From contig NZ_BDUB01000001.1 of the NCBI RefSeq assembly GCF_002218065.1, positions 3,596,701 through 3,660,700 of the forward strand: a stretch of 64,000 bases of DNA. Direction: 5' to 3'. Positions 9,301 through 18,167 of this stretch are shown in pieces. A program made the position numbers and the translations under genes. The notes under the pieces are model-generated. The model was not told the DNA's origin. It did no database searches and worked only from the letters and a program-made list of their open reading frames with translations. Source of the DNA: Nodularia sp. NIES-3585 (lineage in GTDB: Bacteria; Cyanobacteriota; Cyanobacteriia; Cyanobacteriales; Nostocaceae). The first letter of the stretch is position 1. Every line of letters starts with the position of its first letter.

Positions 9301-9819
9301 GTGAGTACAGAAAGTTTAGAAATTGCCAGAAGTCGTTATCAGGCTGGAAAACTTAACTTTGAAAATGGGCAATATCGAGAAGCTGTGGAAAATCTGGAAA
9401 AAGCCAGCGCCTTGTTATCTCGAAATTCTCGTCTTGGAGGTGAAGTTCAACTTTGGCTGGTAACAGCTTATGAAGCATCTGGGCGCACTGAAGAAGCGAT
9501 CGCCCTTTGCCAACAACTCCAACGCCATCCTTTCCCAGAGACTAGCAAACAAGCAAAGGATTTACTTTACATTTTAAAAGCCCCAAAACTCCAACGACCA
9601 AGTGAGTGGATGACCGAAATCCCCGATTTAGGCACATTGTCTGAGAATGAGGCCAAAATTAGTGCAGCTGGAAAGCCTCCGAAATCTTCTCGTCAAACAC
9701 CTGCTGAACCCGAATTAATTGACCTTAGCCAGGTAAAGACTCAGGATAATCGGTTTATTGGGGTGGCACTAATTGTTATTGTGTTAACACTCTCGTACTT
9801 GGCTTGGTTGAGTTTTTAG
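9301..9819 (+). CDS. Tetratricopeptide-repeat protein with C-terminal membrane anchor
   Basis: A 172-residue protein starting with GTG. Residues 5-90 form TPR-like helical pairs (SRYQAGKLNFENGQYREAVE, then LWLVTAYEASGRTEEAIALC), normally a protein-binding surface. The last ~20 residues (FIGVALIVIVLTLSYLAWLSF) form one membrane helix, so the TPR part should face the cytoplasm or thylakoid surface. It is followed after 17 bases by the DUF3153 lipoprotein gene on the same strand, so the two are probably co-transcribed. Function unknown. Confidence 0.75.
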   Translation: MSTESLEIARSRYQAGKLNFENGQYREAVENLEKASALLSRNSRLGGEVQLWLVTAYEASGRTEEAIALCQQLQRHPFPETSKQAKDLLYILKAPKLQRPSEWMTEIPDLGTLSENEAKISAAGKPPKSSRQTPAEPELIDLSQVKTQDNRFIGVALIVIVLTLSYLAWLSF

Positions 9820-9836
9820 TTTTTGGGAGATATCTA

Positions 9837-10739
9837 ATGAATTATTCTATTTTCAGAAAGATTTTAGTGAGATTCACCAAAGCATTGAGTTTTGTGTTGA
9901 TCAAAATGGCATTATTCATCAAGCTGATCAGTCGGAATCTCATTAATCGGATCTTTCCCATTAAAAATCCTATTTTGTGGCTGGTTCTGTTATCGTCACT
10001 GCTGCTAACTGGTTGTGTCGAATACGATGCCGGAGTGACCTTCAATAATTCCAATAATGGCGAAATAGTACAGCATATTAAATTAGGAGAACGACTCACC
10101 AGCTTTAGTGGCGATTATGTATATGAATGGTTACACAGCATAGAACGTCGCGCCCGTCAACTAGAAGGTAAAACACAACGAATTTCTCAAGAAGAAATTA
10201 TTGTAAAAATTCCGTTCAGTAATGGTCAAGAGTTGCAAGAGAAATTTAACGATTTTTTTAACTCTCGGACGAATCAAAAATCTGAGGCTTTGCAGAAAGG
10301 ATCTGAATCAGAACTTCCGAAAATTGAATCTAATTTACTCATAAATCAGAACAATTTTGTGCTGTTAGTGAGGAATCGGTTAATTTATGATTTAGACTTG
10401 CGATCGCTGTCTTTAATTGCCAGTAGGGGTAATGTGTTATCTGATACTGGGTCAATTCTCGACTTGGAATTTAGCTTAAAGACCCCTTGGGGAGCTAGAA
10501 ATATTCAACGAACTGAAACTGCTATCCAGCCCGAAAAGAAAGGACAGCAATTAGTATGGCAACTCAAACCCGGTGAACTCAACCACATAGAAGTTGTTTT
10601 CTGGCTACCTAGTCCTCTCGGTATTGGTGGTTTGTTAATTATTCTGTTCGTTTCGGGAGGAATTTACCTGAGATATAATTTCATGCCAGATCCCAGAGTT
10701 CAATTTGCACCAGATCCCAAAGTAGCAGCCACAGACTAA
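9837..10739 (+). CDS. DUF3153 family membrane/lipoprotein
   Basis: A 300-residue protein of the cyanobacterial and plastid DUF3153 family. A hydrophobic segment ends in a lipobox (LLLTGC, near residue 60), followed by VEYDAGVTFNNSNNGEIVQH, the family's typical start of the extracytoplasmic domain. A second membrane helix (GIGGLLIILFVSGGIYLRYN) is near the C-terminus. I choose the ATG at 9837 because GGGAGA sits just upstream; an upstream in-frame TTG would overlap the TPR gene. The family has no firmly known role. Likely in one unit with the TPR gene before it. Confidence 0.82.
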   Translation: MNYSIFRKILVRFTKALSFVLIKMALFIKLISRNLINRIFPIKNPILWLVLLSSLLLTGCVEYDAGVTFNNSNNGEIVQHIKLGERLTSFSGDYVYEWLHSIERRARQLEGKTQRISQEEIIVKIPFSNGQELQEKFNDFFNSRTNQKSEALQKGSESELPKIESNLLINQNNFVLLVRNRLIYDLDLRSLSLIASRGNVLSDTGSILDLEFSLKTPWGARNIQRTETAIQPEKKGQQLVWQLKPGELNHIEVVFWLPSPLGIGGLLIILFVSGGIYLRYNFMPDPRVQFAPDPKVAATD

Positions 10740-10808
10740 GCAGGGGAGCCGGGGTGAAAAGGTAGGGTTTGTTATGGACGTCAGGGCTAACACACCGATA
10801 ATTTAGGA

Positions 10809-10842
10809 TGGTGCGTTGCGCTACGCGACAAAACACCCTACT
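10809..10842. repeat. Dispersed palindromic repeat, copy 1
   Basis: A 34-bp sequence starting TGGTGCGTTGCGCTACGCGA matches the reverse complement of 50193-50226 at about 32 of 34 positions. The element can fold on itself (GGTG...CACC). It lies between the DUF3153 gene and pdxH. It belongs to the class of small palindromes common in Nostocales intergenic DNA. Confidence 0.7.
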
Positions 10843-11023
10843 TCTAAAATTGCAAATCCCAAATTAATTGCCTCAGTCTTCATATCAAGTCCGGTTGAAT
10901 ACTTACAAAACGCGAAAACCTTTGCCAAACCTTTGCTTTATCTCCCCTCCTCGCTTGCACCGGAGGGGTTGGGGGTGGGGTGACATGATTGTGGTAATCG
11001 TAACTAATTAAACGGACATGATA

Positions 11024-11668
11024 TCAAGGTGACAAGCGCTCAATTTTCCAACTGTTATGATCGCAGCGAGTATATAGCAAGCGGTCATGCAGACGACTGG
11101 GGCGACCTTGCCAAAACTCAATTTCTCTGGGAATGACTCGGTATCCTCCCCAATGAGGTGGACGAGGAACTTCCTGATTTTCATATTGGCGTTGAAGTTC
11201 CTGCAATTGTTGCTCTAAAACTTCCCTTCCAACAATTACCTGACTTTGATTAGAAGCCCACGCACCTAAACGACTATTGGGTGGTCGCATCTCAAAATAA
11301 CTATCAGATTGTTCTGGGGAAATTTTCTCAACTGTCCCCACAATTCTGACTTGGCGTTCTAATTCCGCCCACCAAAAAACTAAAGCTGCTTGGGGATTTG
11401 CTGCTAGTTCTTGCCCTTTATGACTGTTGTAGTTGGTGAACAAAACAAAGCCCCGTTCATCGAAATCTTTAAGTAGCACCATTCTGGCTGAAGGCTGACC
11501 ATCTGCGGTAGCCGTGGCTAAAGTCATAGCATTAGGTTCAGGAAGTTGGGCTGCTAGTGCTTGTTCAAACCATTTTTTAAACTGAATAAACGGATTCGGG
11601 TTAATTTCGGTTTCACTCAAACCTTCTAAGGTGTAATCTTTGCGAAGGTCAGCTACGGTCTTGTCCAT
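11024..11668 (-). CDS. pdxH: Pyridoxamine 5'-phosphate oxidase
   Basis: A 214-residue FMN-dependent oxidase that converts pyridoxine or pyridoxamine 5'-phosphate to pyridoxal phosphate. Key stretches are [60 protein letters not shown] and the C-terminal [20 protein letters not shown] followed by LHDR, all hallmarks of PdxH. Length and start (ATG 11666-11668) fit the family. It stands alone. Confidence 0.95.
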   Translation of the reverse strand: MDKTVADLRKDYTLEGLSETEINPNPFIQFKKWFEQALAAQLPEPNAMTLATATADGQPSARMVLLKDFDERGFVLFTNYNSHKGQELAANPQAALVFWWAELERQVRIVGTVEKISPEQSDSYFEMRPPNSRLGAWASNQSQVIVGREVLEQQLQELQRQYENQEVPRPPHWGGYRVIPREIEFWQGRPSRLHDRLLYTRCDHNSWKIERLSP

Positions 11669-11755
11669 GTTAATTTGTATATTTTAGATAAGTTTGGTAA
11701 ATAAAAGAAGTAGCCTATTTATTTGGCTTTTATCCCACACCTTAGACAAAGCATT

Positions 11756-12019
11756 GTGAGTGCCAAACGTCTTCCAGAAACTACCGCCCATGTCAGAATT
11801 ATCCGTCAATCGTGGCAACTCGGCTTTCTTGAGGGTGAAGTAAGTGCGGGTAACTTCGAGTGGCATTTCCAATGGCATTTTCGCCGAGGAGAACTGTCTG
11901 TGAAGCCTTCCCAAGGTCGCGCCCTGATCAAAGAACCCCTCGGTCGCTTTTTAGAACAACAGGATTATCAGTTAGAGCCTGGAGGAGATTATGCTTTTAC
12001 GATTAGGGCTGAACTTTAG
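11756..12019 (+). CDS. DUF3146 family protein
   Basis: An 87-residue cyanobacterial protein of unknown function. The sequence AKRLPETTAHVRIIRQSWQL and GNFEWHFQWHFRRGELSVKP match my recollection of the small conserved DUF3146 family. I start at the GTG 11756; an upstream TTG at 11723 would add eleven residues. The stop codon TAG directly abuts a TTGGTCA heptamer tract that fills the gap to the convergent YqgF-like gene. No signal peptide or membrane segment is visible. Confidence 0.65.
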   Translation: MSAKRLPETTAHVRIIRQSWQLGFLEGEVSAGNFEWHFQWHFRRGELSVKPSQGRALIKEPLGRFLEQQDYQLEPGGDYAFTIRAEL

Positions 12020-12078
12020 TCATTGGTCATTGGTCATTGGTCATTGGTCATTGGTCATTGGTCATTGGTCATTGGTCA
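12019..12078. repeat. Tandem heptamer tract (TTGGTCA type, STRR2-like)
   Basis: Eight full copies of the 7-bp unit GTCATTG (a rotation of TTGGTCA) plus a partial one. TTGGTCA is one of the short tandemly repeated repetitive sequences described in heterocystous cyanobacteria. The tract occupies the whole space between two convergent genes; its right edge supplies the TGA stop of the YqgF-like gene. Confidence 0.9.
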
Positions 12079-12522
12079 ACCTTCAACATTCGTAGTTAGG
12101 CGATTTAAGTATCTTTCTATTAAGAGGAGGGCAACTATATCGTCTATGGGGCGTGGTGGCTGTCTCATACCCTGTGGTAAGAGTTTTGTTAGCCCTTTGG
12201 CTGGATACATCTGCCAATAGCGATCGCGTGCTTCTAAGGTGCTGTAACGCTCATCTACTAAAATTATACTTAGCTGCTCTACCAAAGCTTCGCGTAGTTG
12301 CTGTTTCCACTGTTTAGAGGTGGTTTGGTTACCCATGACTAGCAAGGATACGGGAAACTGTTGACGCAGTGTCTCAATGGTCGCGATCGCCTTTTGTGCA
12401 GTCACCACTTGGTGATAGTACAATTGCCTATCTAATCCCATAACTGCTAAACCACATTTATCTTTACCGGGATCAAAGCCCAAAATCACTGGTTGTGTTG
12501 GTGAAAATTCACTAAAAGTCAT
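12076..12522 (-). CDS. YqgF/RuvC-like nuclease (pre-16S rRNA processing nuclease family)
   Basis: A 148-residue RNase H-fold protein. The first catalytic Asp lies in ILGFDPGKDKCGLAV, the glutamate region in ILVDERYSTLEARDRYW, and the late Asp in RPIDDIVALLLIERYL, the usual order in YqgF/RuvC-like proteins. Family members process the 5' end of 16S rRNA or resemble Holliday junction resolvases; this cyanobacterial branch is not well studied. The last residues (TTNVEG) and the stop run into the heptamer repeat tract, so the C-terminus may vary between strains. The upstream neighbour is the DUF3084 gene on the same strand. Confidence 0.75.
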   Translation of the reverse strand: MTFSEFSPTQPVILGFDPGKDKCGLAVMGLDRQLYYHQVVTAQKAIATIETLRQQFPVSLLVMGNQTTSKQWKQQLREALVEQLSIILVDERYSTLEARDRYWQMYPAKGLTKLLPQGMRQPPRPIDDIVALLLIERYLNRLTTNVEG

Positions 12523-12572
12523 AAAAAATACGCTTCAATTCGGTGAATACGGTTATTTAATTATTTAGATTT

Positions 12573-13958
12573 CTAGGTGCTAAAAATAACTTTGCCGTTG
12601 AAAATGGCCAATAGCTTGATTCTTAAAGGGCCTGCTGTATAAGTGTCCTCTCTAGCGATCGCTTTGATTTCTAACGGTTGATCATACTGTCTTAATTGTA
12701 AAAAAAAGCGTAAATGAGTCCCTTCTCTTAACACACCTTCGACAATTCCGGCATTACGCGCTCGAAATTCCGAAGCAGAAATCAGCAAATCAAGTCTTTG
12801 CGATAGCTGATAGGATGACATCGTTCTGGGATCAGCAGTAGTTGTAGCTAGTACCTCGTCTTCGGAAAACACCAGTTGATTTCGGGCTGCATCGGCAAAA
12901 AATTCGATCTGGTTTTCTCCCCTAACGTAATTACCAGCAGAAAAGATTCGCACAACGTACTCTCGACCATCTTGAATCTGCTGGCTGAGTTGTTCTACTC
13001 TTTCGGGGGTAATGGGGAGTAGCTCTTTACTTGTAGGATTTTCCCCCGGTTCAGTTAAATATATATTGGCATTCTCGTTAGCTGCTTGCAAAAGTTGCGT
13101 TACTGCTTGACGCGCTGCACTGGCTTGATTTACACGCACCACGTTCGCAGCCAAAACTTGATTGCGAACCAGTGCCAGCTTACCTAGACGTAAGTCACGG
13201 TATGACTGATAATATTTTTCCAGCCTTGCCACTTCTTGCTCTAAATAATTCTGTTGGATTTCCAATTCTTTCAGGCGAGATTCCCTTGTGGCTATGACTT
13301 GCTCTCGCGCAGCAATTTCTTGATTGCGTTTTTTGATCAATCCATCCAGTTGGGCAATTTGGCGATCGCGCTGGTCAATAGCTGTTTTCGCTTCCGCATA
13401 AAGTCTTTGTCGTTCTGCCCTCAGTTCTTCAATAGCCCCCTGCAATGTCTCTCTTTGATTGTAAACACTTTGCAGTTCAGTTAAGGCTTGTTGATACTGA
13501 TTGACTATTTCAGCTAATTGCTTTTGAGTCCGTTGAAGTTGAGTTTCTGTTGCTTGTTGTTTAGCGTTAGCTGCTAACAAGGACTTATTAATTACCTGTA
13601 AATCTCGCTGTGCTTGGCTTTGTTCACGAATAGCTGTGCTTAACTCAGTCTCTACCTGACTTTTTTCAGTTTCCGCAACTTTTAGCTGTTCCCGCTTATT
13701 TCTGAGGTCTTTTTGAATATCTTCTAGCTCAAATACCCCTTGGCGCAATCCTTCATCAGCAGCAAATAAGATTCCTAATGTTGATGCCGATATTAATCCA
13801 CCTGTAAAGATAGTTACCAATACAGCCGTCTTTTTCGGACGAAGGTTAAACAGTGAGAGGCGTGCTTTGCCAACTCGTGTGCCAATGCGATCGCCCACGG
13901 TGGCAATTACGCCCCCCAAAATTAAAATTGCTGCTATGAGGATGTACCCGGTGGTCAT
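12573..13958 (-). CDS. DUF3084 family membrane coiled-coil protein
   Basis: A 461-residue protein of the cyanobacterial DUF3084 family. Two membrane helices occupy residues ~3-20 and ~47-68, with LRPKKTAVLVTIFTGGLISA between. They are followed by a long coiled coil (residues ~80-260) rich in E, Q, R and K, and a C-terminal globular domain. This order is typical of the family, whose function is unknown. The ntcA gene lies upstream on the same strand, an arrangement shared with Anabaena PCC 7120 as far as I recall. Confidence 0.85.
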   Translation of the reverse strand: MTTGYILIAAILILGGVIATVGDRIGTRVGKARLSLFNLRPKKTAVLVTIFTGGLISASTLGILFAADEGLRQGVFELEDIQKDLRNKREQLKVAETEKSQVETELSTAIREQSQAQRDLQVINKSLLAANAKQQATETQLQRTQKQLAEIVNQYQQALTELQSVYNQRETLQGAIEELRAERQRLYAEAKTAIDQRDRQIAQLDGLIKKRNQEIAAREQVIATRESRLKELEIQQNYLEQEVARLEKYYQSYRDLRLGKLALVRNQVLAANVVRVNQASAARQAVTQLLQAANENANIYLTEPGENPTSKELLPITPERVEQLSQQIQDGREYVVRIFSAGNYVRGENQIEFFADAARNQLVFSEDEVLATTTADPRTMSSYQLSQRLDLLISASEFRARNAGIVEGVLREGTHLRFFLQLRQYDQPLEIKAIAREDTYTAGPLRIKLLAIFNGKVIFST

Positions 13959-14127
13959 CTTTAGCTACCGTTCACTTAGTGTGCCGGAGGCATAATGCTT
14001 CCAAATACAGCCGAATACTTTCATTCATTACCTTTTGATACTCCCACTATTAGGGATAGTAGGATTCTACAAAGATTTTACTTTGTACATCCCAATTAAT
14101 TGGGTTCCCAGGCACAGTCTGTTAGCC

Positions 14128-14238
14128 AAAAAAGGTAGAGCATTCTTCCCTTAAGCCCCGTTGATTCGGGTGTTGGGCTTTGACTTTCCCTCAGTCCACG
14201 GGTAGACTCTAACATCTTACTGACCCCCTGACTCTACC
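14128..14238 (-). ncRNA. Candidate structured RNA or 3' UTR element downstream of ntcA
   Basis: On the minus strand, GGTAGAG (14238-14232) pairs with CTCTACC (14140-14134), which is followed at once by six T residues (14133-14128), as in an intrinsic terminator. Between the closing arms lie two more hairpins: AGTC...GACT (around TACCCGTG) and AAGC...GCTT enclosing CCCG-AATCAA-CGGG. The element starts about 25 bases past the ntcA stop and is on the same strand, so it is either a 3' UTR structure, a terminator, or a small RNA released from or transcribed after ntcA. I did not recognise it as a known family. Confidence 0.5.
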
Positions 14239-14263
14239 ACATTTTCGGGAAATTCAATGGCTT

Positions 14264-14935
14264 TTAAGTGAACTGCCTACTTAACGTCACAGGTTTATGC
14301 ACAGTAATTTTCTTTTTGTGGATAGAAATCATCTCTTTCTCACGCAAATCTCCTAGTAACCTAGTTACGGTTACACGAGTAGAACCAATTGCTTCTGCGA
14401 TCGCCTGATGAGATAGCTTCAAATCAATCGTAATCCCATCTGTACAAGGAACCCCAAAATCACGACAAAGAATTAACAGAAAACTCACCAATCGCGAACC
14501 CATATCACGGTGAGCCAGGGTTTCAATCATCATCTCTGTTTGTAGAATCCGCGAAGATAAGCCTCGCAGCATCAACATTGATAATTCTGGATTCTCCTTA
14601 AAGGCTTGCTCGACCTGTTCAATTGGCGCTGACAGCAACTCTACAGGTGTAAATGCCACCGCGTGGTAAAATCTATCGGACTTATTTCCTGTCAGTAATG
14701 ACAACACACCAAAAACACTATTTTCCCGCAGCAGTGCTACCGTTATTTCCTCTCCCGCCTCATACACCCTGGAAAGTTTCACCGCACCCTTCAAAAGAAA
14801 ATAAACTCGTTCAGCAGGATCGCCGGGAAAAAATATTGTTTTATTGCGTTCAAATGTTTCTACAACTGGAGGAAAAGCTCCGGTCGCCATCTGACGAAAT
14901 ACATTTGCTAGGGCTTTATCTTGTGTCACGATCAT
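14264..14935 (-). CDS. ntcA: Global nitrogen regulator NtcA
   Basis: A 223-residue CRP/FNR-family activator, practically identical by eye to Anabaena NtcA: it starts [20 protein letters not shown] and ends [10 protein letters not shown]. The cyclic-nucleotide-like effector domain ([20 protein letters not shown]) binds 2-oxoglutarate in this family, and the helix-turn-helix is [20 protein letters not shown] near residues 175-195. NtcA controls nitrogen assimilation and heterocyst genes and usually activates its own promoter. I start at the ATG 14933-14935, giving the family length. It is divergent from fabI, with a 375-base shared upstream region. Confidence 0.97.
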   Translation of the reverse strand: MIVTQDKALANVFRQMATGAFPPVVETFERNKTIFFPGDPAERVYFLLKGAVKLSRVYEAGEEITVALLRENSVFGVLSLLTGNKSDRFYHAVAFTPVELLSAPIEQVEQAFKENPELSMLMLRGLSSRILQTEMMIETLAHRDMGSRLVSFLLILCRDFGVPCTDGITIDLKLSHQAIAEAIGSTRVTVTRLLGDLREKEMISIHKKKITVHKPVTLSRQFT

Positions 14936-15310
14936 CTCCCTTCCCCTACCCAATGCCGGAAAAACAAAAACTGATTACCTAACAATACACCTGAAAAATC
15001 AATAAAGCACCGTCAACCTTTCTGTGCATTCCTATACTCAAACCCACAACTTCATAGTTATTTGTTCATTATGATACATAATTTTTCATGTTTTTAGCGA
15101 GTAGTTGTTATAAGTACTTGCACAGTTGTGGTCATCAGGTTTTTTAGCAAAAAATTCACGATATCTTGAGAATATCTTCAGGATTACCTGGAGAAACTTT
15201 TCAGAAAACAGTCCCCCTGATGATCATTTTTGCAAAAAATGTGCCGAACCAATACAAACTCGCCTCAGATTCTAGTATGCTCCTAATGATTGATCACATT
15301 GACACTTTCT
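14936..15310. other. Divergent ntcA/fabI promoter region
   Basis: About 375 bases without a gene, containing both promoters. An NtcA-like half-conserved site lies at 15104-15117 (listed separately). The stretch 15055-15120 is AT-rich with several TAN3T sequences on the minus strand, for example at 15071-15076, suitable for ntcA -10 boxes. I could not assign start points with confidence. Confidence 0.5.
15104..15117 (-). promoter_or_regulatory. Possible NtcA-binding site upstream of ntcA
   Basis: The minus strand reads GTA-CTTATAAC-AAC, one mismatch from the GTA-N8-TAC consensus of NtcA sites. It lies about 170 bases upstream of the ntcA start codon. NtcA autoregulates in Anabaena, so a site here is expected. 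The spacing to the nearest good TAN3T box (15071-15076) is about 27 bases, longer than in typical class II NtcA promoters, so this is only a candidate. Confidence 0.3.
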
Positions 15311-16087
15311 ATGCTGAATCTGACTGGAAAAAATGCCTTAGTTACAGGAATTGCCAACAACCGCTCCATAGCCTGGGGAATTGCTCAACAACTGCACAAA
15401 GCTGGAGCTAACTTAGGTATTACCTACTTGCCAGATGAGCGAGGTAAAATGGAGAAAAAAGTTGCAGAATTGGTAGAACCGCTCAACCCCAGCTTATTTG
15501 TTCCCTGCAATGTCCAAGATGACGCACAGATTGAATCTACCTTTGCAGCCGTCCGGGAGCAATGGGGAAAATTGGATATTCTCATTCACTGTTTAGCCTT
15601 TGCGAACCGAGACGATTTGACCGGTGGTTTTAGCGAAACTTCACGTTCTGGTTTCAACACCGCGTTAGAAATCAGCACCTACTCCCTAGTACAGTTAAGC
15701 GGTGCAGCCAAACCCCTAATGACAGAAGGAGGTAGCATCATCACCCTGACATATTTAGGCGGCGTGAGGGCAGTTCCTAACTACAACGTCATGGGAGTGG
15801 CTAAAGCGGGTTTAGAAGCTAGTGTACGTTATTTAGCTGCTGAACTCGGTCCGCAAAACATTCGGGTCAATGCCATTTCCGCCGGACCGATACGCACATT
15901 AGCCTCTTCGGCAGTAGGCGGAATTTTAGATATGATTCACCATGTAGAAGAGGTAGCTCCCCTGCGACGCACTGTAACGCAGCAAGAAGTAGGCAATACT
16001 GCTGCTTTCTTGTCTAGCGATTTAGCTAGTGGCATTACAGGGCAAGTTTTGTATGTAGATGCAGGGTATGAAATCATGGGAATGTAG
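15311..16087 (+). CDS. fabI: Enoyl-[acyl-carrier-protein] reductase (NADH)
   Basis: A 258-residue short-chain dehydrogenase-like enzyme that reduces the enoyl-ACP double bond in the last step of each fatty acid elongation cycle. FabI marks are the start MLNLTGKNALVTGIANNRSI with AWGIAQQLHKAGA, ILIHCLAFA, the active-site Tyr-X6-Lys in YNVMGVAKAGLEASVRYLAA, and RVNAISAGPIRTLAS. The ATG at 15311 gives the normal length; a longer in-frame TTG start is unlikely. The pairing with divergent ntcA is conserved in Anabaena. Confidence 0.96.
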   Translation: MLNLTGKNALVTGIANNRSIAWGIAQQLHKAGANLGITYLPDERGKMEKKVAELVEPLNPSLFVPCNVQDDAQIESTFAAVREQWGKLDILIHCLAFANRDDLTGGFSETSRSGFNTALEISTYSLVQLSGAAKPLMTEGGSIITLTYLGGVRAVPNYNVMGVAKAGLEASVRYLAAELGPQNIRVNAISAGPIRTLASSAVGGILDMIHHVEEVAPLRRTVTQQEVGNTAAFLSSDLASGITGQVLYVDAGYEIMGM

Positions 16088-16100
16088 TCATTAGTCAATC

Positions 16101-16246
16101 AATTTTAGATTTTAGATTTTAGATTTTGGATTAGACTGCAATCTAAAATACTCGCTGCGCTCCGTACGCTTTGCTAACGCAAATCCAAAATCCAAAATTC
16201 TTTACTCCCCATTCCCCACTCCCCACTCCCCACTCCCCACTCCCCT
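16101..16246. repeat. Heptamer repeat tracts between fabI and hisB
   Basis: Two runs of 7-bp units: TTTTAGA/TTTTGGA at 16101-16133 and CCCCACT at 16204-16246. The second ends three bases before the hisB ATG, so its C/T-rich run occupies the place of the ribosome-binding site. They are STRR-like repeats typical of heterocystous cyanobacteria. Confidence 0.85.
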
Positions 16247-16249
16247 CCT

Positions 16250-16897
16250 ATGCAAACAAGCGATACCTTCGGTCAGGACTCCGTCCAACGCCTGAATTCA
16301 ACTCACACTGCTCGTACTGCCTCTGTTCATCGCACCACTGGTGAAACTGATATAAAAGTTACAATCAACTTGGATGGTACAGGCATCTGCACAGCAGCAA
16401 CTGGGATTCCTTTTTTGGATCATATGTTGCATCAAATTTCTTCCCACGGTCTGATTGATTTAAATGTCCAAGCCCAAGGAGACTGGGAAATTGACGACCA
16501 CCACACCAATGAAGATGTAGGTATTACTTTAGGACAAGCTTTCAGTCAAGCCCTGGGTGACAGAAAAGGTATTGTTCGTTTTGGGAATTTTCTCGCACCA
16601 TTGGATGAAGCTTTAGTGCAAGTGGCGCTGGACTTTTCTGGAAGACCTCATCTCAGCTATGGTTTGAAAATCCCTACCCAGCGAGTAGGAACCTATGACA
16701 CCCAGCTAGTCAGGGAATTTTTTGTAGCTTTGATTAACCATAGCCAAATGACATTGCATATTCGTCAATTGGATGGTATAAACTCCCATCATATTATTGA
16801 GGCCACGTTTAAAGCTTTTGCTAGAGCAACTCGAATGGCTGTAGAAATTGACCCCCGTCGTGCTGGTACAATTCCCAGTTCTAAGGGTATCCTATAG
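16250..16897 (+). CDS. hisB: Imidazoleglycerol-phosphate dehydratase
   Basis: A 215-residue monofunctional HisB that dehydrates imidazoleglycerol phosphate in histidine synthesis. The metal-binding motifs are [29 protein letters not shown], and [15 protein letters not shown], with the terminal [14 protein letters not shown]. The length suits the HisB-only form rather than the E. coli fusion. It lies alone; hisIE is 46 kb away in the same window. The region before the start is a heptamer repeat without a Shine-Dalgarno sequence. Confidence 0.96.
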   Translation: MQTSDTFGQDSVQRLNSTHTARTASVHRTTGETDIKVTINLDGTGICTAATGIPFLDHMLHQISSHGLIDLNVQAQGDWEIDDHHTNEDVGITLGQAFSQALGDRKGIVRFGNFLAPLDEALVQVALDFSGRPHLSYGLKIPTQRVGTYDTQLVREFFVALINHSQMTLHIRQLDGINSHHIIEATFKAFARATRMAVEIDPRRAGTIPSSKGIL

Positions 16898-16969
16898 AAT
16901 GGTAAAGCTCAAGGAACCACTTAGCTACCCAATTTGTGATCATTGATAAACTTAGTGGTAATTTTCGCT

Positions 16970-17950
16970 ATGAAATCTGGTGTAGACATCTCTGATAATC
17001 GACTGAAGACTATTGATAATCCCCCAGTAGTCCTAACTACTGATTTGCGAAAAGTTTATCGCACGGGTTTTTGGCTGGATCAAAAAGTGGTATCTCTCAA
17101 AAGCTGTTCCATTCAGGTCTACAAAGGCGAAACCTTTGGGTTGTTAGGGCCAAATGGTGCTGGTAAAACTACCTTGTTAAAACTCTTGTTGGGAATTATC
17201 CGCCCCACTTCGGGAAAGGGTTTATTATTGGGCAAGCCATTAGGCGATCGCCATACTAAGCAATTTATTGGCTACCTCCCAGAAAATCCCTATTTATATG
17301 AATATCTCACGGGCTGGGAATTTCTCCAGCTAGCTGCGGGTTTATTCCAGATTCCCCAAAGCTTGCAACGTGAACGCATTCCCCAACTGCTAGAAGTAGT
17401 GGGTTTATCTCTAGCCGATGCTCGGAAAAAGCCGATGCGGCGCTATTCTAAAGGAATGTTACAGCGTGTGGGTATGGCACAGGCACTGATTAATGATCCT
17501 GAATTGATATTTCTCGATGAACCAATGTCTGGTTTAGATCCCATAGGACGCTACCAAATGCGGGAAATTATTCTATCGCTCAAAGCCGCAGGTAAAACCA
17601 TTTTCTTCAATAGTCATGTTTTGAGTGAAGTTGAACAAATTTGCGATCGCGTCGGTATCTTATCTCAAGGTCAAGTAATTTGTTCTGGTTCTCTGGATGA
17701 ACTATTAGGCAATGACCAAGCATACTATATTAAAGGTCGAGGTGGTGACTGCGAAGTTCTCAAACAATGGATACCTAGTCTAGCTTTTGAGTACGATGGT
17801 TCTTGGCAGGGCATACTACAAGAAAATTACTATGATTTTCTTGCTAGTCTCCGTTTGATGAGAGGACAAATAATTTCTCTGAACTTATCTCGTCATTCCC
17901 TAGAAGATTTTTTTATGCAACAGTTACAACAAAATAAATCTGTGGTTTAA
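16970..17950 (+). CDS. ABC transporter ATP-binding protein (CcmA/efflux type)
   Basis: A 326-residue ATPase subunit. Walker A is GPNGAGKTTLLKLLLG, the Q-loop region is GYLPENPYLYEYLTGWEF, the signature is RYSKGMLQRVGMAQAL (YSKGM in place of the usual LSGGQ, as in many CcmA-type exporters), Walker B is LIFLDEPMSGLDP and the switch His is in FNSHVLSE. The C-terminal ~90 residues form the DUF4162-like extension common in ABC-2 exporters. No permease gene is adjacent, so its partner is encoded elsewhere or unknown. I start at the ATG 16970; an upstream TTG is in frame. Confidence 0.88.
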   Translation: MKSGVDISDNRLKTIDNPPVVLTTDLRKVYRTGFWLDQKVVSLKSCSIQVYKGETFGLLGPNGAGKTTLLKLLLGIIRPTSGKGLLLGKPLGDRHTKQFIGYLPENPYLYEYLTGWEFLQLAAGLFQIPQSLQRERIPQLLEVVGLSLADARKKPMRRYSKGMLQRVGMAQALINDPELIFLDEPMSGLDPIGRYQMREIILSLKAAGKTIFFNSHVLSEVEQICDRVGILSQGQVICSGSLDELLGNDQAYYIKGRGGDCEVLKQWIPSLAFEYDGSWQGILQENYYDFLASLRLMRGQIISLNLSRHSLEDFFMQQLQQNKSVV

Positions 17951-18167
17951 AATTGCTGCCGTGTGTCAATCAATGAACACACCAGCTAATTTATACCAAA
18001 TAAAAATTTGGATTTATTTTTAATTTAACTTTACGAAAAGTTCAAGGAGAAATAATACTATCTTTCCGGAAAATTATACTTCTTCAGGGAAAATAAGAAT
18101 GTTGGAACAATTGTATCAAGGAACTTGAATAATTAACTATAGTCAAAATTAAGATATTTAGACAACT

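Noticed and set aside
13959..14263. tRNA, tmRNA or 6S RNA in the ntcA-DUF3084 gap
   Set aside because: The closing-stem structure lacks a tRNA acceptor/anticodon pattern and any tag frame, and I could not match the 6S central bubble; kept only as an unnamed RNA candidate.
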